Source: Clostridiales bacterium
Lineage (GTDB): Bacteria > Bacillota > Clostridia > Christensenellales > CAG-314
Direction: 5' to 3'
NCBI GenBank assembly: GCA_022508325.1
Contig: JAFLVL010000007.1
Location: 1-39,923 of the forward strand
Length of the DNA stretch: 39,923 nucleotides
A model generated the notes under the pieces. The model saw only the letters and a list, made by a program, of their open reading frames with translations, was not told the DNA's origin and ran no database searches. Below, in pieces: positions 9,395-16,838 of this stretch. The translations under genes were made by a program, and so were the position numbers. Each line of letters starts with the position of its first letter. Positions within the stretch are counted from its first letter, which is position 1.

Positions 9395-10525
9395 TTACAT
9401 ATTAAGAGTTGCTTTCGCCGTCTTGCGTTGGTTGGCGATTGCATCGGCGTCGCCGAACACGTTGGGTACGTATGCGCTTCTGAGCGAGCCTTCACACTCA
9501 ACGTATCTGTCCGTTGTGAAGAAGGTCGCGTCCAGTACGGAGAAAAGTGATAGGTTGACGAGTGAGCGTTGCGCCTCGTCGCTCGTCAGGTATTCTATAA
9601 ATTCCACGCACGCCTCCGCTTTGTCATCCGCCGTTTGCGATATCGCAACGTACTGCACCAAATCGGTGTAGCCTGCTAGAGGCGCAAATGCCAACTTGTC
9701 AATTTTGCCGTTGCTCTCGCGTTGGGACAAACGGTACATGTCGCGTTGTGTGCCGAGTAGCGTCACCGCCGTTTGGTTGGCGACGAATTTCTCGTACGCC
9801 TGATACTGCGTGACGTCCTCGCTGACGCTTGCCTTGCCCTTGCCACCAGACAGTGCAAGAGCTGACAACGGACTGTTGTAGGGCGTAAAGCCGGTGACTA
9901 GCGGCTGTAACTCAATGGTGTTTTTGCCAATCTTACGCGTGAACTTCGCCGTCAAGGCATCGGAGAGCAGTCGGTCTTCCGACAGCTGTTCCGTTCTGGC
10001 AAACAAACAATACGCGCCCGAATAAATGGGCACAGCGTATAGACTGCCTTCAAGCTGTCCCGATATTAGGTAGTTGTCTTTGATTGCGCCGACGCTTCCC
10101 GTATACGCTGTCAACTGCTCCTTGACGAGATTGCCCACTCCGCGCGAAAAGCAAATCATATCAAAGGTCTGACCCTCGGCGAGCTTGGTCTCTACCTGCT
10201 CTACCGACAGTGTCGTCACGTGCACGAACAAACCCTTATTTCCCGCTTCGAACTTTGCCGCTCTGTTGGTCAGCCACCCTTCGCGACTGCCTACGCCGCC
10301 CTCAAAGCTTTCTACGTTCCACATTTCCACCACGCCCTGATAACTAATAGGCTGTTCCGTTTGTGGCTTTACGGGTAGATTTGGAAGCGCCCACATAAGC
10401 AATGCCGCGCAAGCCACCGCCACGACCAGCACCGACGCAAAAGTCGCCAGCCCTTTCCTGTTCTTCGGTGACCTTTCCTTTCTTATCTTTTCTTTTTTGG
10501 GTTTTACTGTTTTCAGTTTGCTCAC
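9395..10525 (-). CDS. Membrane-anchored extracellular solute-binding-like protein
   Basis: About 376 residues. A lysine-rich cytosolic N-terminus (1-25) is followed by one transmembrane helix (about 26-48) without a lipobox, then an outside domain that resembles family 1 solute-binding proteins of ABC sugar importers: the DMICFSRGVGNLV stretch, YAVPIYSGAYCLFAR, and the C-terminal CVEFIEYLTSDEAQ, which is characteristic of that fold. No permease or ATPase gene is adjacent, so transport is unproven; it could instead sense or bind a ligand. I chose the GTG at 10525 because a GAGGTG ribosome site lies just upstream; the longer reading from a TTG at 10546 has none. It is the first gene of the run into murB, whiA and dnaE. 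A possible -10 box (TATAAT) is at 10572-10577. Confidence 0.7.
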   Translation of the reverse strand: MSKLKTVKPKKEKIRKERSPKNRKGLATFASVLVVAVACAALLMWALPNLPVKPQTEQPISYQGVVEMWNVESFEGGVGSREGWLTNRAAKFEAGNKGLFVHVTTLSVEQVETKLAEGQTFDMICFSRGVGNLVKEQLTAYTGSVGAIKDNYLISGQLEGSLYAVPIYSGAYCLFARTEQLSEDRLLSDALTAKFTRKIGKNTIELQPLVTGFTPYNSPLSALALSGGKGKASVSEDVTQYQAYEKFVANQTAVTLLGTQRDMYRLSQRESNGKIDKLAFAPLAGYTDLVQYVAISQTADDKAEACVEFIEYLTSDEAQRSLVNLSLFSVLDATFFTTDRYVECEGSLRSAYVPNVFGDADAIANQRKTAKATLNM

Positions 10526-10683
10526 GATACACCTCACTGTTGACAAAGAAATTCGTCACTAATTTAGTATCATTATACGCGGCAGGGTGAGACGCAATAT
10601 CTGCATTTAACGGCGTAAGTTAGCCGTAAGTGCACGATTTTGTCGATACTGTATTCATTATTACAAAAGCAATTTTCTGCAAA

Positions 10684-10728
10684 TGCGAGAGTGCTCGGGC
10701 GTGACGCTTTGCGTATACACGAGCTCCC
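10684..10728. repeat. Possible decayed copy of the dispersed palindromic repeat (copy F)
   Basis: GCGAGAGTGCTCG resembles the left end (GCGAGGGTGTTCG) of the repeat family, and CACGAGCTCCC may be a degraded right end. The core ACGCTTTGCGT is self-complementary. It lies in the 280-base space between the divergent solute-binding-like and MFS genes; nothing else but promoters was seen there. Confidence 0.3.
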
Positions 10729-10755
10729 ATTTTGTCAGTAACGACAATTTGCATA

Positions 10756-10796
10756 TTTACAAAGTGGTTTTTATCTTATATAATTAAATAAGGAGG
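10756..10796 (+). promoter_or_regulatory. Promoter and ribosome site of the MFS gene
   Basis: TTTACA (10756-10761) and TATAAT (10779-10784) are 17 bases apart. AAGGAGG (10790-10796) lies nine bases before the ATG. Transcription would begin about at the Shine-Dalgarno sequence itself, giving a leader of only about 15 bases. Confidence 0.75.
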
Positions 10797-10805
10797 CGGT
10801 AATAT

Positions 10806-12590
10806 ATGAAACTTAACTACAAGAGGACAATCCTTGTCGGCTTCGCGTTCTTCCTTATCAGCGCATTCTGGCAAGCGTACGACACGATTATCCCACTTAT
10901 GCTCACCAACAGATTCGGTCTAGATCAAACCTGGTCGGGCGTAATAATGTCGCTTGATAATATTCTGGCGTTGTTTATGTTGCCGCTGTTCGGTGCGCTA
11001 TCCGACAAAAAGAATACGCGCTTCGGCAAGCGCACGCCCTTTATCGTCATAGGCGCAATCGCCGCTATCGTGTGCTTTATCGGTTTGACATTTGCCGACC
11101 AAGCGCAATTGAATAAGGTGCTTGACAGCTCTACGGAAACCTACTGGACCATGACGGAAGTAAGAGACGGCAAAGAAGAGCTTATACTCGTCGAAAACAG
11201 AGAATACAACAGCATCACCAACAACAAAGTTGCTCCGACATACACAGTACGCGACTACGCCTCAAAAGTGTACTACAATAAGAGCTACGATGAGCTTAGT
11301 TCTGTTGAACAACAAGAGTTAAAAGGGTGGTACACAAACACTCTGGACGCCGATACTAATTATTACTACGACAAAGCCGACAACAGCTACACGCTCGTTA
11401 GAGAAAACACCGAGCTACCCAAAGGAGCGTTGACGACAAATGCCTATTCGTCGCTCGTGTCCGACGCTAGGTCGCAATTTGCCAAGACCGTAACGGCGGC
11501 AAATTGGTGGATTCTGCTCATCTTTATCGTAGTGCTACTTGCAGTGCTTATCTCCATGGCAACCTTCCGTTCGCCAGCCGTCGCGCTTATGCCCGACGTT
11601 ACCGTCAAACCTCTCAGAAGTAAAGGCAATGCTATAATCAACCTTATGGGCACAGCGGGCGGAATACTCGTATTGCTACTAGGTATGATATTCAACACCA
11701 GCGCGGTGAAAAACCAAATGATGAGCTACACTTGGTTTGTCGTAGGCGTGTGCGGAATAATGCTGGCGGCACTTATCGTATTCATGCTGACCGTCAAGGA
11801 AAAGCGTTGGAACGCCGAAATGCTTGAAGCGCAGGCAGTACTCGACGCAGAGGAAGAAATAAAAGAAAAGGAAGAAACCGCAAAGGCAGACGAAGTCACG
11901 GTCAACGAAACGGCAGAGGGTGGCAGCGATATGGCAATTGATGAGGTTGCCACGCCCAAAAAAGAAAAGCTCCCCAAAGATAAGCTTGTCTCCCTAATTC
12001 TGATACTGGCATCGGTGGCATTGTGGTTCACAGGCTACAACGCTATTACGAGTAAGTACAGCGTCTATTCGCTTAACGTTCTCAATAAGAGCTACAACAC
12101 CACTTTGCTTATCGCGCAAGCGGCGGCAGTAGTTGCCTACATTCCCGTAGGTATCATTGCAAGCAAAATCGGACGCAAAAAGACTATTCTAATCGGCGTA
12201 GCGTTACTTACCGTTGCATTCGGCGGCGCAATATTTATCAGCGCGGCAACCCCCGGTTGGATTATGTATATACTGTTTGCTCTTGCGGGCATTGCGTGGG
12301 CAACGATAAACGTCAACAGCTTCCCAATGGTTGTAGAACTGTCGAAAGGCAGTAACGTCGGTCAATACACAGGATACTACTACACTGCCAGTATGGCGGC
12401 GCAGGTTATCACGCCGATACTTTCCGGCGCGTTGATGGACGCATTCGGATCGATGTCGGTGCTATTCCCTTATGCTTCGATATTCGTCGCAATGTCGTTT
12501 GTGACGATGCTATTCGTCAAACACGGCGACAGCCGACCCGAAACGCCCAAAGACAAGATGGAGATGCTAGCCGGCGCTGACGACGACTAA
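10806..12590 (+). CDS. MFS transporter, GPH/SLC45-like, with large outside loop
   Basis: 594-residue major facilitator protein. The first helices contain WQAYDTIIPLML, and the loop 2-3 motif reads GALSDKKNTRFGKRTPFI (63-80). The stretch RSPAVALMPDVT with KPLRSKGNAIINLMG (about 255-283) is typical of the sugar-cation symporter (GPH) and SLC45 group, so a sugar or glycoside substrate is likely but not shown. Two features are unusual: about 135 residues (98-232) between helices 3 and 4, rich in Tyr, Asn and acidic residues and predicted outside the cell, and a highly acidic cytosolic loop (about 330-392) between the two halves. A strong promoter and AAGGAGG precede it and a terminator follows, so it is monocistronic. 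Confidence 0.88.
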   Translation: MKLNYKRTILVGFAFFLISAFWQAYDTIIPLMLTNRFGLDQTWSGVIMSLDNILALFMLPLFGALSDKKNTRFGKRTPFIVIGAIAAIVCFIGLTFADQAQLNKVLDSSTETYWTMTEVRDGKEELILVENREYNSITNNKVAPTYTVRDYASKVYYNKSYDELSSVEQQELKGWYTNTLDADTNYYYDKADNSYTLVRENTELPKGALTTNAYSSLVSDARSQFAKTVTAANWWILLIFIVVLLAVLISMATFRSPAVALMPDVTVKPLRSKGNAIINLMGTAGGILVLLLGMIFNTSAVKNQMMSYTWFVVGVCGIMLAALIVFMLTVKEKRWNAEMLEAQAVLDAEEEIKEKEETAKADEVTVNETAEGGSDMAIDEVATPKKEKLPKDKLVSLILILASVALWFTGYNAITSKYSVYSLNVLNKSYNTTLLIAQAAAVVAYIPVGIIASKIGRKKTILIGVALLTVAFGGAIFISAATPGWIMYILFALAGIAWATINVNSFPMVVELSKGSNVGQYTGYYYTASMAAQVITPILSGALMDAFGSMSVLFPYASIFVAMSFVTMLFVKHGDSRPETPKDKMEMLAGADDD

Positions 12591-12708
12591 GCCGACTACA
12601 CGCCCGCAATTCGTGAGTTCAATTAAAACTTTTTAGCACAACACACTCGCCTACATAATAGGCTACCTCTAAATTAACTGATAGAAAATATGTATTTTTA
12701 CAAAAAGG

Positions 12709-12735
12709 AAGGACGCTTTCGCGTCCTTTTCTCTT
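12709..12735 (+). terminator. Terminator after the MFS gene
   Basis: AAGGACGC TTTC GCGTCCTT hairpin (12709-12728) followed by a T-rich run. It marks the end of the plus-strand transcript about 120 bases past the MFS stop. Confidence 0.85.
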
Positions 12736-12736
12736 T

Positions 12737-12871
12737 TTAGTTTACGATTAGCAATGTCTTTAAAAATTTCCATTTTGTCACTACGTACGCTACGGTAAGT
12801 CCAATAAACGACAAGATAGTAAGCGCCGTCCACAGATAGAAATAGGCAATGCCCGTATATGTGTCTACCAT
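12737..12871 (-). CDS. Possible 44-residue single-helix membrane protein
   Basis: A short open frame with an ATG at 12871 and TAA at 12737-12739. The product begins MVDTYTGIAYFYLW, has one hydrophobic segment of about 25 residues and ends KWKFLKTLLIVN, i.e. a helix with a basic tail. It is in the same frame as the upstream kinase gene, with 18 sense codons between the kinase TAA and this ATG, so it could also be read from a TTG further up. No ribosome site is visible. It could be a real small membrane protein or chance. Apart from this ORF and the MFS terminator, the space 12591-12925 shows nothing. Confidence 0.3.
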   Translation of the reverse strand: MVDTYTGIAYFYLWTALTILSFIGLTVAYVVTKWKFLKTLLIVN

Positions 12872-12925
12872 AAAAACAAAATTATAGTAAATCTCGTCAA
12901 ACAATAGATACTCGCATTTGGACGA

Positions 12926-13747
12926 TTATAGCAAGTCCAACACGCGGGCGAACTCGATGCCGAAGCGGCGGTCTTTGCACTCGGAGGCGCGGGCGGCTTT
13001 CTCTACGAAATTAGCCGCGACCTGTGTTGCCGCAGTCAATTTGTAACCGTTCAAAAGCAATCCCGCAATCACCGAGCTGAATACGTCGCCCGTTCCCGAA
13101 TAGGTCACGTCCACGCGCTCGTTGGTGACGTAAGAGAGCTTGTCGCCGTCAAGTACAATATTGCCTATAAGAGCACCGCACTCAATACCCGTAATAACTG
13201 CGCTCTTGCACCCGACTTTACACAAAAAGTCTGCAAAAACCTTGCCGCAGTACGCAAGGAACGTTTTTTCCTTATGGCTTGTTAATTCTGCGTAATCTAT
13301 GTCGGCAAGCAAGCAAGCCTCGGTTAGATTTGGCGTTATGCAGTCGGCATTTGACACGGTTTTCTTCATTTGCGCCACATATTTGCCGTCAAAAATAGAG
13401 TACAGTTTGCCATTGTCGCCCATAATGGGGTCTACAAGCACGAAAACACCATTTTCTTTACTCAAAAGACGGCTTAAAACGTCGTGTACGCCCTGCAAAG
13501 TGTCGGTATCGTTGCAAAAACCAACATAGACGGCGTCGGGAGTGCGATAACGCATGAGATTGGCGGCAAATTCCGCTACGCGGTCGTTTTTGCTGACTAA
13601 AAAGCCGTCAAAACCTGTCTGACATGAGTAATTGCCTGTAACAATCGGCATAGAGTAATGCCCAAGCTTGGTGAAAATGGGCAAATTTGCCGACATTGAG
13701 CAGTTGCCCAAGCCTGATATGTCGTTAAATATAAGAATGTTTTTCAT
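12926..13747 (-). CDS. Pyridoxamine/pyridoxal kinase family protein
   Basis: 273-residue ribokinase-fold kinase, of the group annotated as pyridoxamine kinase in Clostridia. Visible marks are the N-terminal NDISGLGNCS, the DPIMGDNGKLY motif (about 108-118), ITPNLTEACLL, and the GTGDVFSS anion hole with catalytic Asp near the C-terminus. Expected role: ATP-dependent phosphorylation of pyridoxal or pyridoxamine in vitamin B6 salvage, in the cytosol. A hydroxymethylpyrimidine substrate is possible for this superfamily. Its ATG overlaps the stop of the upstream Gx gene by four bases (ATGA), showing coupling with the membrane protein. Confidence 0.85.
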   Translation of the reverse strand: MKNILIFNDISGLGNCSMSANLPIFTKLGHYSMPIVTGNYSCQTGFDGFLVSKNDRVAEFAANLMRYRTPDAVYVGFCNDTDTLQGVHDVLSRLLSKENGVFVLVDPIMGDNGKLYSIFDGKYVAQMKKTVSNADCITPNLTEACLLADIDYAELTSHKEKTFLAYCGKVFADFLCKVGCKSAVITGIECGALIGNIVLDGDKLSYVTNERVDVTYSGTGDVFSSVIAGLLLNGYKLTAATQVAANFVEKAARASECKDRRFGIEFARVLDLL

Positions 13748-14325
13748 AATTTTGTTTCTGTAGTTTGCGGTTGTTCTTCAGAAAAGTCTGACGCGCCTAT
13801 GAATACCTTAGTGGGTACGGCGCGAAGTATAAACCACACCGCAAAGCCAACGATTATACCCGCAACCACGCCGAGTAGCGCAAGCCAAGGCATATAGGCA
13901 AACATTTCGGACGTATTACTGATAAGGCAGAACACCAGATTTTGCGTGAGGTTGTGCAAGACTGCCGCCACTACCGAAATCGCCACTATACTGACCCTCG
14001 GATAGACGAACTCGACGAGAACCGCCGACACAGCCACGCTGACGACACCCGCCGTCATGGAATACATTAGCGTAGACATATTGCCTGTGAACATACTGCC
14101 CAGTGTAGTCCTGATAAGCACGAGTATGAACGCCTCGGTAGGACCGAGCACCATGAGCGTCAAGAGTGAGAAAACGTTGGAAATACCCATCTTTGCCCCG
14201 GGCAAAAAGAGAGGTGGAAAGAGGCTCTCAATCATAAAAGTGATGAGACCCATTGCCGTCAGCACCGACAGAGTCGCAATTCTGCGCGCGCTGAAAAATT
14301 TAGTTTTGGTATTTATTTTTTTCAT
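13744..14325 (-). CDS. Gx transporter family membrane protein (Hpre_diP_synt_I)
   Basis: About 193 residues with five to six membrane segments, resembling the family named heptaprenyl diphosphate synthase component I or Gx transporter. Recognisable parts are the IESLFPPLFLPGAKMG loop, SNVFSLLTLMVLGP, and LIRTTLGSMFTGN followed by LMYSMTAG. The fold is like an ECF S component. In many Clostridia and in flavin electron-transfer loci of Listeria type, such a gene stands beside a NusG domain II protein and an ApbE transferase, and here the ApbE-NusG_II fusion is directly upstream. I start at the ATG at 14325 (MKKINTK); a longer reading from 14394 adds a non-hydrophobic tail without a ribosome site. 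The pyridoxamine kinase start overlaps its stop. Confidence 0.82.
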   Translation of the reverse strand: MKKINTKTKFFSARRIATLSVLTAMGLITFMIESLFPPLFLPGAKMGISNVFSLLTLMVLGPTEAFILVLIRTTLGSMFTGNMSTLMYSMTAGVVSVAVSAVLVEFVYPRVSIVAISVVAAVLHNLTQNLVFCLISNTSEMFAYMPWLALLGVVAGIIVGFAVWFILRAVPTKVFIGASDFSEEQPQTTETKL

Positions 14326-14401
14326 ACTGCTCTTCTTGTAAATCGATATTCCGACAAAGCTATATTTTACAGTACAGTTCTTTTGAGTTAACATTTACAA
14401 A

Positions 14402-14494
14402 GGCGAGGGTGTTCGGGTTGGTCACAGATGCGAGGGTGTTCGGCTGGGACGCATTGCAAAGCCCCTAAGTTCCCAGACGAATACCCGAGCCTCA
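14402..14494. repeat. Dispersed palindromic repeat, full copy plus extra left arm (copy A)
   Basis: A full copy runs from GCGAGGGTGTTCG at 14430 to CGAATACCCGAGCCTC ending at 14493. The inner stem is GCTGGGA / TCCCAG. A second, unpaired left end (GCGAGGGTGTTCG) stands at 14403-14415, so the left arm is duplicated in tandem. The repeat overlaps the last codons of the ApbE fusion gene and fills the space before the Gx gene. Confidence 0.7.
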
Positions 14495-16579
14495 CGCGGT
14501 TACGATTTTTAAGCGATTGGGACTGCACACTATTGCGCTACCCGAGCGAGTAACCGCAGGGAAATTGCGTACGCAGTCTTGATGGAAGCCGCAACGCGAA
14601 TCTATCATCTCTACCGAAGCATTCTGTCCGCGAGTAATCTTCAACTTGTTGAAATGCTGTTCACCGCCTATTTCTCGCGTCAAAGTGACCACTATACCGT
14701 CGTCTGTGTTCACCTCGATGACCCAACCGTTGGAGTTGTCTTCGTTGATAACGTATTCGTTGCGCATCACGTTGCAGACGAACAATATTTCGCCGTTCTC
14801 GTCGTCGATGACCGTCACCGTTTGCAACTGCGTCCTGTCGACGTCGAACACGAACACGACCAAAAGCACCAATACTACAAGCAAAACGCCGAGGTAGAGC
14901 ATTACGTCCAACACCTTGAAGGGCTTGTCCTTCTTGGCGTTCAAGACGTTTGCCGTCACGCGCTTTTTGCCGCGAACAAAGTGATAAACGACCAACGCAA
15001 CCGCGCCTGCGCCGAGTATTGAACCCAATACGGCAAGCAAAACCGTGTAGGTTTGTTTGGGATTGGAAAACTTAGCGTCGGCGTCGTAGTAATAATTGCC
15101 GTCGTCGTCCAGCTTCATTGCCCAGCCGTATTCGGAGAAGGTGTCGTCAATAGGCGTCAGTTCGTCTTGGGAGAAGTTGGACAAAAGCTGTTTTCTACCG
15201 TCCAGCGTCTCGTATTGCACGATGAATTTTATGCCCATTTCTTTCAGATAGCCGTTGGCGAACTCGACAATTTTGTCGCGCCCCATGACCGTCAACGCAG
15301 TCGTCAGGCAGTCGCCCATAGTAGCCCAGAACGCGCCAAGCTCCTCGGGTACCACCACCATAACCGACTTGACGCCCGTCTGCGCGGGGACACCTGTTGC
15401 GCCGTCCAAAATGTGCGCGTACTCCACGCCGTCCACGGTGTATTTTCGAACGTTCTGTCCACTCGTGGAAACACTGGCTTTGCCAATATCCACGCTCAAT
15501 AGCGGTGTCGGCAAAAATGACGACAAAGGGTTGAAGGCGTCGACCATACCCAACGCCGTATTGCCGCCGTCGTATTCGTAGCCTGTGGCGATACTGCTAC
15601 TACCCGCGTTGACGTAGAAGCGGTCAATGCCGAGTTCCTTTATCATTGCTCGCGCAAGGTCCACAGCATAGCCCTTGGCAATGCCGCCGAGGTCAATCCA
15701 CTGCTCGAACTTCTCTCCGTCAACGACTGCAGGCGCGACGTTTTTCGTCACGAAATACTTGCCGTCATTCTCACTCAATTTGACGGCATTTTCCGAAAAA
15801 TCGGTAAAGCTCGGGTCGGAAAACGCCTCGATAAACTTCTGTTCGGGCAGGGGATAGCCGTTACTTATGAATTCTGCCGCACTTACCTTGCGGTCGTAAG
15901 TCTCACTGAAATTGCCGTTGCCGTAAATGCGTGAGGAAAAGCCCCACAAGTCCACCAATCGATAGACGGCTGGATTGAACGCGCCGCCTGTTGCAAGATA
16001 CATCTCGCGCGCGTAACCCAGCATCGCGTAGGTGTAGGGAGAAATCTCAACCGTGTCGCCATGAACCGCGACGTTATATTTGTAGATATCCGACAGCTTA
16101 GAGCCGTTTGCTCCGTCGTAGGTCGTGTTGGCGCACTGGTCCACTTCAGCCATCATAACGCTTATGCGGGCAAACATATCAATCAGCGCGTTGCGGTTGT
16201 CTAGCTGTTTGGCATTTAATTCATTCTTTTTGGCGTTGATTTTGAAGTCAATCGCAAAAGCGTCACTCGAATAGACGTCTGCCACCACCTCGATGTCGCT
16301 CGCGCCAAAGTAGAAGCCCTTTAGACGTACGCCGATAGGTTTGCCGTCTGTGTCGCTGAAAACGTAGAGTAAAACCTGCGTGCCGTCCACAGATAAACTC
16401 AAACCTTCGCCGTAATAATCTTCAAATGCTTTTGCACCAAGCTCCTCTTTCAACCCAAATTCGTCCGTCCCCGAAATGGCGTCTGCATACGCAATCTGTC
16501 CGTTGCCTACAAAGCAACCGACTGAAAGCGTCGCCAACATCAGGACGAATATTAAAATGACTGTGAGGGATTTTTTCAT
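14492..16579 (-). CDS. ApbE FMN transferase fused to NusG domain II
   Basis: 695-residue exported protein. A signal peptide or lipobox-like segment (1-22, LSVGC) and an N-terminal region without clear family (36-150) precede an ApbE flavin transferase domain (about 165-470): GGAFNPAVYRLVDLWGF (198-214), DLGGIAKGYAVD (297-307), ASVSTSGQ (368-375), HILDGATGVPA (389-399) and the metal site GDCLTTAL (422-429). ApbE proteins use FAD to attach FMN to Thr or Ser of exported proteins. Two membrane helices follow (about 511-536 and 556-579), then a NusG_II domain (about 585-695) with the end motif CGFHQDC, IVCSPNRL. These two domains are usually separate neighbouring genes; here they are one chain, with both facing outside. 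The ATG at 16579 lacks a ribosome site; a TATCAT box six bases upstream would make it leaderless. The frame continues upstream to 16654 but without signal-peptide character. Confidence 0.9.
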   Translation of the reverse strand: MKKSLTVILIFVLMLATLSVGCFVGNGQIAYADAISGTDEFGLKEELGAKAFEDYYGEGLSLSVDGTQVLLYVFSDTDGKPIGVRLKGFYFGASDIEVVADVYSSDAFAIDFKINAKKNELNAKQLDNRNALIDMFARISVMMAEVDQCANTTYDGANGSKLSDIYKYNVAVHGDTVEISPYTYAMLGYAREMYLATGGAFNPAVYRLVDLWGFSSRIYGNGNFSETYDRKVSAAEFISNGYPLPEQKFIEAFSDPSFTDFSENAVKLSENDGKYFVTKNVAPAVVDGEKFEQWIDLGGIAKGYAVDLARAMIKELGIDRFYVNAGSSSIATGYEYDGGNTALGMVDAFNPLSSFLPTPLLSVDIGKASVSTSGQNVRKYTVDGVEYAHILDGATGVPAQTGVKSVMVVVPEELGAFWATMGDCLTTALTVMGRDKIVEFANGYLKEMGIKFIVQYETLDGRKQLLSNFSQDELTPIDDTFSEYGWAMKLDDDGNYYYDADAKFSNPKQTYTVLLAVLGSILGAGAVALVVYHFVRGKKRVTANVLNAKKDKPFKVLDVMLYLGVLLVVLVLLVVFVFDVDRTQLQTVTVIDDENGEILFVCNVMRNEYVINEDNSNGWVIEVNTDDGIVVTLTREIGGEQHFNKLKITRGQNASVEMIDSRCGFHQDCVRNFPAVTRSGSAIVCSPNRLKIVTA

Positions 16580-16696
16580 AACGTAATGATATAATTTTAC
16601 TATATTTACGATAATAATGCAAATATTTTTACAGTCCCTCAGTCTGACTGACAATCCCTTCTCTGCGGTCGTCTCATTGCAGCCACTTCGTATGTA

Positions 16697-16763
16697 GCGA
16701 GGGTGTTCGAAGTTGGGCGCATCGGCTTGCCGCTAGCGTCCTAACTCGAATACCCGAGCCTCT
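16697..16763. repeat. Dispersed palindromic repeat, full copy (copy B)
   Basis: Left end GCGAGGGTGTTCG, inner stem AAGTTGGG / CCTAACT, right end CGAATACCCGAGCCTC. The loop has CGCATCGG and CTAGCGT, similar to other copies. On the plus strand the right end runs into TTTTTTT, so this copy could act as a terminator, though no plus-strand gene lies upstream of it. The rest of the 16580-16838 gap holds only the MscS promoter. Confidence 0.75.
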
Positions 16764-16771
16764 TTTTTTAC

Positions 16772-16832
16772 TTGATAAATCATTGCAGATAATATATAAT
16801 AATGTTGCCTGAATTTCCCACCCTAAAAGGAG
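16772..16832 (+). promoter_or_regulatory. Promoter and ribosome site of the MscS gene
   Basis: TTGATA (16772-16777), 17-base spacer, TATAAT (16795-16800). AAAAGGAG (16825-16832) precedes the ATG at 16839 by six bases. Confidence 0.8.
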
Positions 16833-16838
16833 TTAGTT

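Noticed and set aside
10526..10805. Riboswitch before the MFS gene
   Set aside because: The promoter lies only about 15 bases before the ribosome site, so almost no leader RNA exists; no known aptamer pattern was recognised.
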